A DNA stretch of 64,000 nt from Bacteroidia bacterium. GTDB taxonomy: Bacteria > Bacteroidota > Bacteroidia > Cytophagales > Cyclobacteriaceae. The notes beneath the pieces were generated by a model, which was not told the origin of the DNA, did not search any database, and saw only the letters and a list, made by a program, of their open reading frames with translations. Positions within the stretch are counted from its first letter, which is position 1. Each line of letters begins with the position of its first letter. Made by a program: the position numbers and the translations under genes. This document shows positions 34,713 through 41,917 of this stretch, piece after piece. Location: contig JAUHYU010000002.1 of the NCBI GenBank assembly GCA_030426345.1, positions 1-64,000 on the forward strand, in the 5' to 3' direction.

Positions 34713-35750
34713 TTAATCTAAAAGTGGCAATCGAAATAACCGTATTTCGTGGGATTGGATTGGCGTAGCTACTTCGGCGTATACAAATATTTCATCATCA
34801 ACAATGATCCAGTGAGAATAGCGCCATGTATAAAACAAGCTGGGTGTAGTGCTGCGTGCCAGTGGCCCTTCTGGTGTTAAATCAATGATATTGTGCAAAT
34901 CAAATGTAAAACCAAGGCCAGTAACCACATTGTAAACGGGGTCATACCAAGTCGTGCTAGATCCTTCATAGACAAAAAGGTATCCAATTCCCATGGGCAA
35001 GACCGCCGCTGGGCGAATGAAAAAATTATGCCATCCCGATAAATCCATGATGGGTTCATTGATGTCTCCAACGGGCTCCCAATATTCTCCATCTTTACTA
35101 TTGTAGTGAAAAATTCGTTCATTCTTTCGGACATATCCAATGACATAGCAATGGAAGTTTCCGTTTGCATACACGATTACAGGATCTTTATACTCGGTTA
35201 CGGAAACATCTCTTTCAAACTGCTTGGTTGGAGCTTGGATTACTGGTTTGGCGGTATTTGCTTTGAACTGAGTTGGGTCATCTGCATCATCAAACTTTAT
35301 GATGGACCAAGGGCCACTTTTCCATGGGCCGCAAGCATATAATTTGAATTTATTGGTGATGGGATCGATCAGCAGGGCAGGGCGTTCAAATCCGGGAATT
35401 GGCACTTGCTCCCGACCAATAGAATGCACTTTTTTAAAGTGGACGCCATCGCTGCTTTTTAAGATTCTGATTTCATATCCGCGTAATCCTCTTGGATGTT
35501 CAGGGCTTCGCATACGAGCTGCCATCCAAAAAATTCCATCTTTATCCTGAACTACAGAAGGAGCACCTGCCCAATACTCGGCAGCATCTTTATCTGGTTT
35601 TAGTACCGTTGTATAGTTGTCAAATTTAATTGAAATGTTTTTTAGGTTATTTGGAATTTCGGGTTGTGGACCTTTCCATTCTTGTCCAAAAATATCTACA
35701 GAAATCATGGATAAAGCTATGATTATAAACAATCTAAACACGAAATGCAT
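34713..35750 (-). CDS. Secreted five-bladed-propeller protein (GH43/GH32-like)
   Basis: A 345-residue protein with a signal peptide (FRLFIIIALSMISVDIFGQ). The mature part shows repeated propeller strands typical of GH43/GH32/GH130-like proteins: YWAGAPSVVQDKDGIFWMAARMR, RGYEIRILKSSDGVHFKKV, FERPALLIDPITNKFKLYACG, RDVSVTEYKDPVIVYANGNFHCYVIGY and FFIRPAAVLPMGIGYLFVYEGS. A catalytic set cannot be assigned with confidence, so the substrate is unknown. It stands alone; no SusC/D pair is nearby. It could be a glycosidase or a phosphorylase-like protein. Confidence 0.7.
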   Translation of the reverse strand: MHFVFRLFIIIALSMISVDIFGQEWKGPQPEIPNNLKNISIKFDNYTTVLKPDKDAAEYWAGAPSVVQDKDGIFWMAARMRSPEHPRGLRGYEIRILKSSDGVHFKKVHSIGREQVPIPGFERPALLIDPITNKFKLYACGPWKSGPWSIIKFDDADDPTQFKANTAKPVIQAPTKQFERDVSVTEYKDPVIVYANGNFHCYVIGYVRKNERIFHYNSKDGEYWEPVGDINEPIMDLSGWHNFFIRPAAVLPMGIGYLFVYEGSSTTWYDPVYNVVTGLGFTFDLHNIIDLTPEGPLARSTTPSLFYTWRYSHWIIVDDEIFVYAEVATPIQSHEIRLFRLPLLD

Positions 35751-35935
35751 AATTGATGATTTAAGTGTACTACTGACTTTTTTTGCGCACTATGATATTT
35801 GACGTTCTAAAAATATCTGATCTCCGTCTCTAAAGCAAATAAGTAGAAGCATGCTCTATTCTAAGGCTGAAAAATGATATCAGATCTTATTAAGTAATAT
35901 TATTCTCCTAAAAATCAGGATCAACATTTTAAATA

Positions 35936-35976
35936 ACTACTAATATATTAGTAGTTCTACTATTTATTTAGTAGAA
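35936..35976 (+). promoter_or_regulatory. Two palindromic operators upstream of BlaI-1
   Basis: 35936-35955 is the perfect 20-base palindrome ACTACTAATATATTAGTAGT. Adjoining it, 35955-35976 has arms TTCTACTA and TAGTAGAA around a 6-base centre. The shared half-site is TACTA/TAGTA. They lie 24-64 bases before the BlaI-1 start, the position expected for BlaI/MecI autorepression. Confidence 0.72.
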
Positions 35977-35999
35977 TTGCTTCGTGAAATTTATATAGC

Positions 36000-36377
36000 A
36001 TGGAATTGAACCTGACAAAAGCAGAAGAAAAAGCAATGAAAATCCTTTGGAGAATCAAGAGGGGATTAATTAGAGATGTGGTCAATGAATATGATGAACC
36101 CAAACCCGCCTACACAACTGTTGCTACAATATTTAAAATCCTCGAAAAGAAAGGATTTGTCGGAAGAACGGCTATCGCCAATACGCATGAATATTATCCA
36201 TTGATAGAAAAAAGCGCATACACCAGTGATTATATGAAGTCATTTGTGAAAAGCTATTTTTCCAATTCTTTTAAAAGAATGGTATCTGAATTTAGTAGTA
36301 ATGAAGATTTTTCAACAGAGGAAATGGAAGAGTTGGTAGAGCACTTTAAGAGTCAAATCGAAGCTAAAAACCAATAA
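36000..36377 (+). CDS. BlaI/MecI family transcriptional repressor (BlaI-1)
   Basis: A 125-residue winged-helix repressor: LTKAEEKAMKILWRIKRGLIRDVVNEY, then PAYTTVATIFKILEKKGFVGRTAIANTHEYYPLI (recognition helix and wing) and a C-terminal dimerisation helix region (SYFSNSFKRMVSEF). By family it dimerises on palindromic operators and is inactivated by cleavage triggered through its M56 partner. The M56 gene starts 2 bases after its stop. Two palindromes upstream are its likely targets. The signal is unlikely to be beta-lactam, since the partner lacks a penicillin-binding domain. Confidence 0.92.
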   Translation: MELNLTKAEEKAMKILWRIKRGLIRDVVNEYDEPKPAYTTVATIFKILEKKGFVGRTAIANTHEYYPLIEKSAYTSDYMKSFVKSYFSNSFKRMVSEFSSNEDFSTEEMEELVEHFKSQIEAKNQ

Positions 36378-36379
36378 TC

Positions 36380-37615
36380 ATGGAAGATTATTTATTGAAA
36401 TCAAATATTTTGCTTGTTGTTTTCTATGCACTATTTTATGCTTTGCGCAAGCATGAATTAAATCATCAGCTGAATAGATTTATCGGTTGGGCTTGTATCA
36501 TTTTTTCAACAGGGATCATATTTATTCCACTTGGCAACTTCTTTGGATCTCCATTAGAAACCACAAGAATTTACACGGTGCTAAGTGGGGCGTTAGAGTT
36601 GAATAATAATTTTTCTGCCATAAAAGCAGACAATTCAATCAGTATATTTTTCATGATTTATTTAATAGGGATCGGCGTGTTTTCGATTCGTTCCCTGATA
36701 GGATTAGCTACCCTGTCAAATTTTTTCTTTAAGTCAGAAAAGTACTGCCGATGGGGATTTAAGGTGGTTGCTTTGGATAGAAATACTTCCCCGTTTACTT
36801 TTTTCAATATTTTGTTCATTGGAAACCAAGGCCTTGAATGTGACGATGTTCAGGTTATGATTGAGCATGAACAAGTTCATCGCGACCAATTTCATTCTGT
36901 TGATGCGCTGATTTTGGAAATGCTCACAATCATGTTTTGGTTCAATCCTGCCATTTGGCTTTTTCAGCGTGATATCCGTGCCGGGCATGAATATTTGGCA
37001 GATGAGCAGATCTTGAAAAAAGGTTTCAACATGTTGGGCTATCAGCAGCTCCTGTTTCAGATGAGAACTGGTACCACAGCACAATTAGTTAATTATTTAA
37101 GTAGTAAAACTAGTTTAAAAAAAAGATTTAATATGATGACAAAACAAAATAATAACACGAAAACAAGTTATTTCAGGGCATTCTTACTTTTGCCAATTAT
37201 GGCCATGGTAATGATCTTAAGTTCTTTTTCAGAAGGCTATATAATAGAGCCAGACACACCTGCTGTGTATAATGAGGGAGTTGCAGCTATGTATAAAACC
37301 ATTGGTGATAATATAAAGTATCCGCTGAGCGCCAGAAAGGAGAATCGTTCTGGTACGGCTTACGTGTCTTTTGATGTCAACAAAAATGGAGATATAGAAA
37401 ACGTAATTGCTAAAAGAAAAAAAGGAAATCTTTTGGAAAAAATGGTTGTTGTAGGATATTATAAATCTACGGAGGAAAAAAAAGATATAAATGATGCAGT
37501 CAAATCTGAATCAATCAGGGTTGTTAAGGGCTTAGGGAAATTTGTTCCTGCCCAAAAGAATAGTAAACCTGTAGGTTCAGTTATGGTACTTCCGATTGAA
37601 TTTCTTTTAAAATAG
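36380..37615 (+). CDS. M56 family (BlaR1-like) membrane metallopeptidase with TonB-like tail
   Basis: A 411-residue protein. Membrane helices lie at about residues 7-22, 34-55, 89-110 and 260-278. The zinc motif HEQVHRDQFHSVD (HExxH) is near residue 166 and the third-ligand region is GHEYLADEQ. After the last helix comes a TonB_C-like periplasmic domain (YKTIGDNIKYPLSARKENRSGTAYVSFDVNKNGDIENVIA...VMVLPIEFLL). Inserted in it is KMVVVGYYKSTEEKKD, which resembles the VVVGYGTQKK segment of SusC-type receptors. No penicillin-binding domain. By family it senses outside and cleaves or triggers loss of BlaI. It is in an operon with BlaI-1 and ends at a strong terminator. Confidence 0.88.
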   Translation: MEDYLLKSNILLVVFYALFYALRKHELNHQLNRFIGWACIIFSTGIIFIPLGNFFGSPLETTRIYTVLSGALELNNNFSAIKADNSISIFFMIYLIGIGVFSIRSLIGLATLSNFFFKSEKYCRWGFKVVALDRNTSPFTFFNILFIGNQGLECDDVQVMIEHEQVHRDQFHSVDALILEMLTIMFWFNPAIWLFQRDIRAGHEYLADEQILKKGFNMLGYQQLLFQMRTGTTAQLVNYLSSKTSLKKRFNMMTKQNNNTKTSYFRAFLLLPIMAMVMILSSFSEGYIIEPDTPAVYNEGVAAMYKTIGDNIKYPLSARKENRSGTAYVSFDVNKNGDIENVIAKRKKGNLLEKMVVVGYYKSTEEKKDINDAVKSESIRVVKGLGKFVPAQKNSKPVGSVMVLPIEFLLK

Positions 37616-37620
37616 AAAGT

Positions 37621-37660
37621 AGTACAAATGGCGTAATCTAAAGATTACGCCATTTGTACT
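37621..37660. terminator. Strong bidirectional terminator
   Basis: AGTACAAATGGCGTAATCT (37621-37639) and its exact complement (37642-37660) form a 19-bp stem with a 2-base centre, followed by TTTTT. It sits between the converging M56-1 and esterase genes. Confidence 0.9.
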
Positions 37661-37668
37661 TTTTGTTA

Positions 37669-38832
37669 TTACCAAACCACATTGTCATTGGAATCTACAA
37701 AATTGTCGGGTAGGGGGTAATCATCAAACATGCGAAATTTTGCATAATCTTCGATCACCACCCTTGATTCAGAAATTTCACCCTGATCATCTTGAATATT
37801 TTTAAGCTTAAGCTTTAAATGAGTTGCCATAAACGGGTACATCGCCAACCGCTTGTTGATACCATAATCATGTACTTCATTTGGCAAGTGTACGTTCTGA
37901 ATATTCTCCTTTTTTCCGTACAGTCCATAAATATGTTGCATAAATGGGTATTCCACTTTAGGATTGTTTTTCGTCCAGTCGCCTCCATCAGAAATGATCA
38001 ATTGTGGCTTGGGGGCAAAGCATGAAGCGATTTCTACATTATTTGTTTGGTGATGGTCACTTTTATGGATAGGCATGCCACTTTCACCAACACAACCACC
38101 AAAAAAGTGTGCAGAAACCATGACCGTCGGTACCGATACAGCTATCCGAGGATCAACAGCTGTCAGAAGAAAAGCCTGAGTTCCGCCTCCAGAGGCACCG
38201 GTAACACCGATGCGTTTTTTGTCAATCTTATCCAAAGTCAATAAAAAATCCAATGCGCGAATGCTATTCCAAAGTTGTAGTTTGAGGGTAAGGGGATGTC
38301 GGTGTTCCCAGCCATGATCTCTCATTTCTCCATAGCCGACCATGTCGTAGGCGAAAACATAGGCTCCCATCATGGCCAGCGATGCCGCTCTTTTTTGGAC
38401 ATCAGAGCGGTATCTACCATAATCATCCGGTTTTGACCAATGTCCATGAGGCGTTAGAATACCGGCTATTTTTCCCTTAGGATTGGCAGGAGCATATAGC
38501 GATCCGGTCACCAATACTCCAGGACGGCTCTCAAAAGCAATATTTTCAACTGTATAATCTCCATATCTCCGTTTATCTTTTCTAATAACGTTGAGCGGAG
38601 TGCGCTCAGGCATTGGATCTAATTCTGCACCGGTTAGTATTCCTTGACGGATTATCTCCGCACGGGCTTCCCATTCCTGTTTTGTCGTCAAGCTCTGCTG
38701 TGTTTGCTTTAAAATATCAGCGGCTTCTTGTTCTTCAAAGTATGCGCCTTGACGTAGATTTGATTCCTGAGCATGGATTTTTGGGGCATTTATTACTATT
38801 AAAATGATGATACCGATTAGTAACTTATTCAT
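37669..38832 (-). CDS. Secreted alpha/beta hydrolase (acetylxylan esterase-like)
   Basis: About 387 residues from ATG 38832 (MNKLLIGIIILIVINAPKIHAQ, a signal peptide); the frame is open to 38901, but that would place extra residues before the signal. The hydrolase fold shows GVLVTGSLYAPANPKGKIAGILTPHGHW, GAYVFAYDMVGYGEM, and the nucleophile elbow GVTGASGGGTQAF (Ser in GxSxG), with HDYG near the end as a candidate catalytic His. Similar to acetylxylan esterase or dienelactone hydrolase-like secreted enzymes. It stands alone between the BlaI arrays. The substrate is unknown. Confidence 0.83.
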   Translation of the reverse strand: MNKLLIGIIILIVINAPKIHAQESNLRQGAYFEEQEAADILKQTQQSLTTKQEWEARAEIIRQGILTGAELDPMPERTPLNVIRKDKRRYGDYTVENIAFESRPGVLVTGSLYAPANPKGKIAGILTPHGHWSKPDDYGRYRSDVQKRAASLAMMGAYVFAYDMVGYGEMRDHGWEHRHPLTLKLQLWNSIRALDFLLTLDKIDKKRIGVTGASGGGTQAFLLTAVDPRIAVSVPTVMVSAHFFGGCVGESGMPIHKSDHHQTNNVEIASCFAPKPQLIISDGGDWTKNNPKVEYPFMQHIYGLYGKKENIQNVHLPNEVHDYGINKRLAMYPFMATHLKLKLKNIQDDQGEISESRVVIEDYAKFRMFDDYPLPDNFVDSNDNVVW

Positions 38833-38908
38833 GTTTTCAATGTTGGGTTTATGTAAGAATACAACAGAAAACAATATAAGGCTATAATTAAACCAAACCA
38901 ATAATTAT

Positions 38909-39054
38909 CCGTCACTCTGAGTTTTTCGCGAAGTGAACCAATCTGTCCTTCCTCGTCATTGCGATAACTACGATAGGAGGAAGAAGCAATCTGTTGCTAT
39001 CTGTAAGATCATTTCAGACAGCCTGCAGATCCCGGATCAAGTCCGGGATGACGG
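38909..39054. repeat. Dispersed REP-like intergenic element
   Basis: The stretch carries hallmarks of dispersed repeats in this phylum: CGTCATTGCGA ... GAAGCAATCTG, then the hairpin ATCCCGGA TCAAG TCCGGGAT (39029-39049) and GATGACGG. A short open frame across it has the translated look of such repeats and is not a gene. It fills the gap between the esterase gene and the terminator of M56-2. Confidence 0.6.
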
Positions 39055-39081
39055 TTATCTGTGGGCCTTGGGTTCAACCCA

Positions 39082-39137
39082 AAAAAACAAAACCCCGGAT
39101 TGCTCCGGGGATTTATCACTGTAAACGAATCTTAACT
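39082..39137 (-). terminator. Terminator of the BlaI-2/M56-2 operon, copy 1 of a duplicated 56-base element
   Basis: On the minus strand a conserved lead AGTTAAGATTCGTTTA is followed by the stem CCCCGGA / TCCGGGG (39093-39110) and TTTTGTTTTTTT. It is 35 bases past the M56-2 stop. A second copy with 52 of 56 identical bases by eye is at 41212-41267. Confidence 0.82.
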
Positions 39138-39171
39138 TTTGTTTTTTTAATGTAACGTCCGGTAAAGTGCA

Positions 39172-40575
39172 TCATTTTGTTTTTATGATGATCACACCAT
39201 GTTTTGCCTTTTCTCCATAAATTTTTACTGCTGCCATATCCTTTATTACACTTATGGTTTCAATAGAACTAGGATCTATTTCTAGCTTTTCTTTGGATTC
39301 TTTTTCTATTCCGTCTACGACAATTAGAGGTTCTTTTTCGCCTTCTGATTCCAAGTATTTATAGGAAAATGATACCACATCCTCAACTTTGGTAACACTT
39401 TCTGCATCTGCACTTGTTAATTTCACAACTACCTCATCCTTATTTCTGATGTCAACAACCTGTGATGCCATATTTACGAAGGAAACTAAAAGTTCATTTT
39501 TACCATATTCTACCGAGATGGTAAAGTTGCCTTCCTGATCTGTAACCGAACCTTTATTGGCCGACCCTACAATAGTGATGATGGCACCAGATATAGCCTC
39601 GCCATTTTCTTGCTTGATCACCGTCCCATTGATGGTTCTGGAACTTGTGGTTATTTCGGTTTCGGATCGATAGGATTGATTCCCATTGTTGGTCACTTTT
39701 ATAGAAAAAGACATCAGCATTGCCGCAATGAAGGGCAGCATCATAATAACTAGTAGCAATATTTTCGCTTTGCTACTTTTGCGAATTTTGGGTTGATACA
39801 TCATCGTGATTCTGTTTTTAAGGTTTGATTTAGAAAATTCTGATCTTAGGTTATTGATATTGGAAGGAAGGGCGAATTGCACGATGGCTTTCTGATATTC
39901 CATGGAATTATATTGCTTTTTGATGACCGATTGGTCGGCCAGATATTCAAGGTTCTGCAGCGCTTCTTTGGAATACATCCATACAAAAGGATTAAACCAT
40001 TGCAGCGCCTTGATCATTTCAATAAACAACACATCCACGGAATGGTATTGATCCGAATGCGCTTGCTCATGCGCCAAGATGTAAGCAAAAGCATGGGATT
40101 TATAGTGATTTTGAGATAGCACAATGGTTTTGAAAAAGGTAAAGGATTGTGACTTGGACGTGGAAATTTTAAATGAATCGGAAACGTTGTCCTTTACTGA
40201 TTTGTTTAAAATGAGTTGCACCCGCGCCAGGCTGACCACAATCCTGATACACATCAATACAAAACCAAATATCCAAATATACCCTACGATAGACCACACG
40301 TCTAAACTGCTTTGAACCGGACTGTAAATGGGGGTAAATTCCATGAATTGCTGTGGTAAATACTGCAAATAGTCGGATGGGAGGGAGGTGTCATCCGGGG
40401 CTAGATCAATAGAAAAATGCATCGCAGGGATGATAAATGCCAGAATTCCAGCGGATAGGAAATAATATCTTCGCATGGTAAAATGCGTTTCTTTCTTTAG
40501 CAGCAGCTGATAAAATAAATAGAAAACTGCCAAACAGCTTGCTACTTCGAGTTGATAGATGACGAGGTCTTTCAT
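39172..40575 (-). CDS. M56 (BlaR1-like) metallopeptidase fused to carboxypeptidase-regulatory-like and SusC-plug-like segments
   Basis: A 467-residue protein. N-terminal helices precede the zinc motif AHEQAHSDQYHSVDVLFIEM (HExxH, about residue 170), with EYLADQSVIKKQY as the third-ligand region; the last helix is near 270-290. The periplasmic tail holds a carboxypeptidase D regulatory-like beta domain (INGTVIKQENGEAISGAIITIVG...GNFTISV, about 315-375). A segment DPSSIETISVIKDMAAVKIYGEKAKHGVIIIKTK follows and closely matches the end of SusC receptor plugs (DIESIEVLKDASATAIYG). It pairs with BlaI-2, 6 bases upstream. The fusion suggests sensing tied to TonB receptors. Confidence 0.88.
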   Translation of the reverse strand: MKDLVIYQLEVASCLAVFYLFYQLLLKKETHFTMRRYYFLSAGILAFIIPAMHFSIDLAPDDTSLPSDYLQYLPQQFMEFTPIYSPVQSSLDVWSIVGYIWIFGFVLMCIRIVVSLARVQLILNKSVKDNVSDSFKISTSKSQSFTFFKTIVLSQNHYKSHAFAYILAHEQAHSDQYHSVDVLFIEMIKALQWFNPFVWMYSKEALQNLEYLADQSVIKKQYNSMEYQKAIVQFALPSNINNLRSEFSKSNLKNRITMMYQPKIRKSSKAKILLLVIMMLPFIAAMLMSFSIKVTNNGNQSYRSETEITTSSRTINGTVIKQENGEAISGAIITIVGSANKGSVTDQEGNFTISVEYGKNELLVSFVNMASQVVDIRNKDEVVVKLTSADAESVTKVEDVVSFSYKYLESEGEKEPLIVVDGIEKESKEKLEIDPSSIETISVIKDMAAVKIYGEKAKHGVIIIKTK

Positions 40576-40581
40576 GGGTTT

Positions 40582-40950
40582 TTACAGGTTTTCTTTTTTG
40601 GATTGTATCAATTCCATCAATTCGTCGAGATCCTCTTTGCTTAGGTTTTGCTCCTCGATAAACAGCGAAACCGTCTGCTTGTAGGAATTGTCGAAATAAT
40701 CCTTAACCACATTTTTAATAAATGACTTGCGGTATTCCTTCATATCTACAATCGGAAAATATTGATGTGTATTTCCATAGGCTTTGTGCCCGACAAAGCC
40801 CTTTTCCTCCAATAACCGAACCAAGGACGAAATGGTATTGTAGTGTGGTTTTGGATCAGGATAGAATTCTACCATGTCCTTTACAAAAGCCTCCTTCATC
40901 TCCCAAAGGATCTTCATCAATTCTTCTTCTTTTCTTGTTAGCTTATTCAT
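40582..40950 (-). CDS. BlaI/MecI family transcriptional repressor (BlaI-2)
   Basis: A 122-residue winged-helix repressor: LTRKEEELMKILWEMKEAFVKDMVEFY, PHYNTISSLVRLLEEKGFVGHKAYGNTHQYFPIV, then an acidic C-terminal dimerisation region. It is paralogous to BlaI-1 and BlaI-3 but has different recognition-helix residues (YNTISSLVRLL versus YTTVATIFKIL). The M56-2 gene follows after 6 bases. The ACAGTTA-type palindrome at 41019-41034 lies about 70 bases upstream. Confidence 0.92.
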   Translation of the reverse strand: MNKLTRKEEELMKILWEMKEAFVKDMVEFYPDPKPHYNTISSLVRLLEEKGFVGHKAYGNTHQYFPIVDMKEYRKSFIKNVVKDYFDNSYKQTVSLFIEEQNLSKEDLDELMELIQSKKENL

Positions 40951-41018
40951 GGATTTTTGATGCTTTTTTAATTGTGAAATAAATGTACAACGATTATTTC
41001 AGTTATACAACTATAAAA

Positions 41019-41034
41019 ACAGTTAGTTAACTGT
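41019..41034 (-). promoter_or_regulatory. Palindromic operator upstream of BlaI-2
   Basis: ACAGTTA and TAACTGT are perfect complementary arms around a 2-base centre. A further ACAGTTA half-site follows 7 bases later (41039-41045), and an AGTTATAC stretch is at 41001. The half-site differs from that upstream of BlaI-1. Confidence 0.65.
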
Positions 41035-41211
41035 AAAAACAGTTATAAATAGAATGTTACCAAGTTTATAATAGAAAATTAACAAGTAGAACCCACAATT
41101 GCTGGAATAATCCCCGGGCCTGTTCTGGGGTCTGTCTATGGTCTGCGAAATCATTGCAAACCGATAGAGGTCCCGCAATAAATACGGGAATGGGCGATTA
41201 AGCGATACCCT

Positions 41212-41267
41212 AAAAAACAAAACCCCGGATTACTCCGGGGCCTTATCACTTTAAACGAATCTTAACT
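41212..41267 (-). terminator. Terminator of the TonB lipoprotein gene, copy 2 of the duplicated element
   Basis: Same arrangement as 39082-39137: AGTTAAGATTCGTTTAAAG, the stem CCCCGGA / TCCGGGG, then TTTTGTTTTTT on the minus strand, 33 bases past the 41300 stop. Upstream bases 41101-41210 hold further short GC-rich inverted repeats (for example CCCGCAATAAATACGGG) of REP type. Confidence 0.8.
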
Positions 41268-41299
41268 CTTAATCTTTTTTGCAGTTACTCCAATGCCAC

Positions 41300-41818
41300 T
41301 TATTCTATTAGCAATGCTGAAGATTCGGGCTTTGGATTTAGTTTGAAACTGATTGGCAAGATCATTCTGACTTTTACATCAACTCCCTTTTGTCTTCCCG
41401 CAATCCATGCTTTGCTTTCTTTTACTACACGGACGGCTTCCTGATCACATCCGGCACCGATCCCTTTCACGGCTTGTACATCCGTCAATTCCCCATTTTC
41501 ATCAACGATAAATTGCACAAATACCCTTCCTTCTATTCCTTGTGCCTTGGCTGATACGGGATATTGAAGATTGCTAGCGATATACTCATAATATTTTCCC
41601 ATACCTCCTTCAGGTATAGGCTGCTCTTCCACGACTGTGAATACATCGTGGATATCGGATAAGTATTTTACTTCTTCTATAATTACCTCCTCATACTCAG
41701 CAATTTTATTTTCGAGTTTTGTCATTTCCTCATCTTGCTGACAGGAAAACATAAATAATCCACTAGCCACGATTGGTATGACGGCTATTGATACCTGGTT
41801 CATCTTGATTCTTTTCAT
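41300..41818 (-). CDS. TonB C-terminal-domain lipoprotein
   Basis: A 172-residue protein with a lipoprotein signal (ASGLFMFSC, Cys near residue 26), a short coiled-coil (KLENKIAEYEEVIIEEVKYL) and a TonB_C-like domain (YEYIASNLQYPVSAKAQGIEGRVFVQFIVDENGELTDVQAVKG). The domain is strikingly close to the tail of M56-3 in the neighbouring gene, including GCDQEAVRVVKES. There is no transmembrane anchor, so it cannot act as a normal TonB. I infer a periplasmic decoy, partner or co-sensor. An AACTAAA-type palindrome at 41859 suggests it is in the BlaI-3 regulon. Confidence 0.85.
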   Translation of the reverse strand: MKRIKMNQVSIAVIPIVASGLFMFSCQQDEEMTKLENKIAEYEEVIIEEVKYLSDIHDVFTVVEEQPIPEGGMGKYYEYIASNLQYPVSAKAQGIEGRVFVQFIVDENGELTDVQAVKGIGAGCDQEAVRVVKESKAWIAGRQKGVDVKVRMILPISFKLNPKPESSALLIE

Positions 41819-41858
41819 CTTTTAAGTATTTAATTGTTTAACCAACTTATTAATAATA

Positions 41859-41876
41859 GAACTAAATATTTAGTTC
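41859..41876 (-). promoter_or_regulatory. Palindromic operator upstream of the TonB lipoprotein
   Basis: GAACTAAATATTTAGTTC is a perfect 18-base palindrome, 41 bases before the lipoprotein start. Its half-site AACTAAA also occurs upstream of the orphan M56 at 45260-45296. Confidence 0.72.
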
Positions 41877-41917
41877 ATTAAATCGTTTAAAAACCGGCAC
41901 GTGGCCGGCATGGATTT

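Noticed and set aside
38933..39124. Short open frame of 63 codons between the esterase and M56-2 genes
   Set aside because: It lies across a REP-like element and the M56-2 terminator; its translation shows the look of dispersed repeats, and there is no ribosome binding site or family match.
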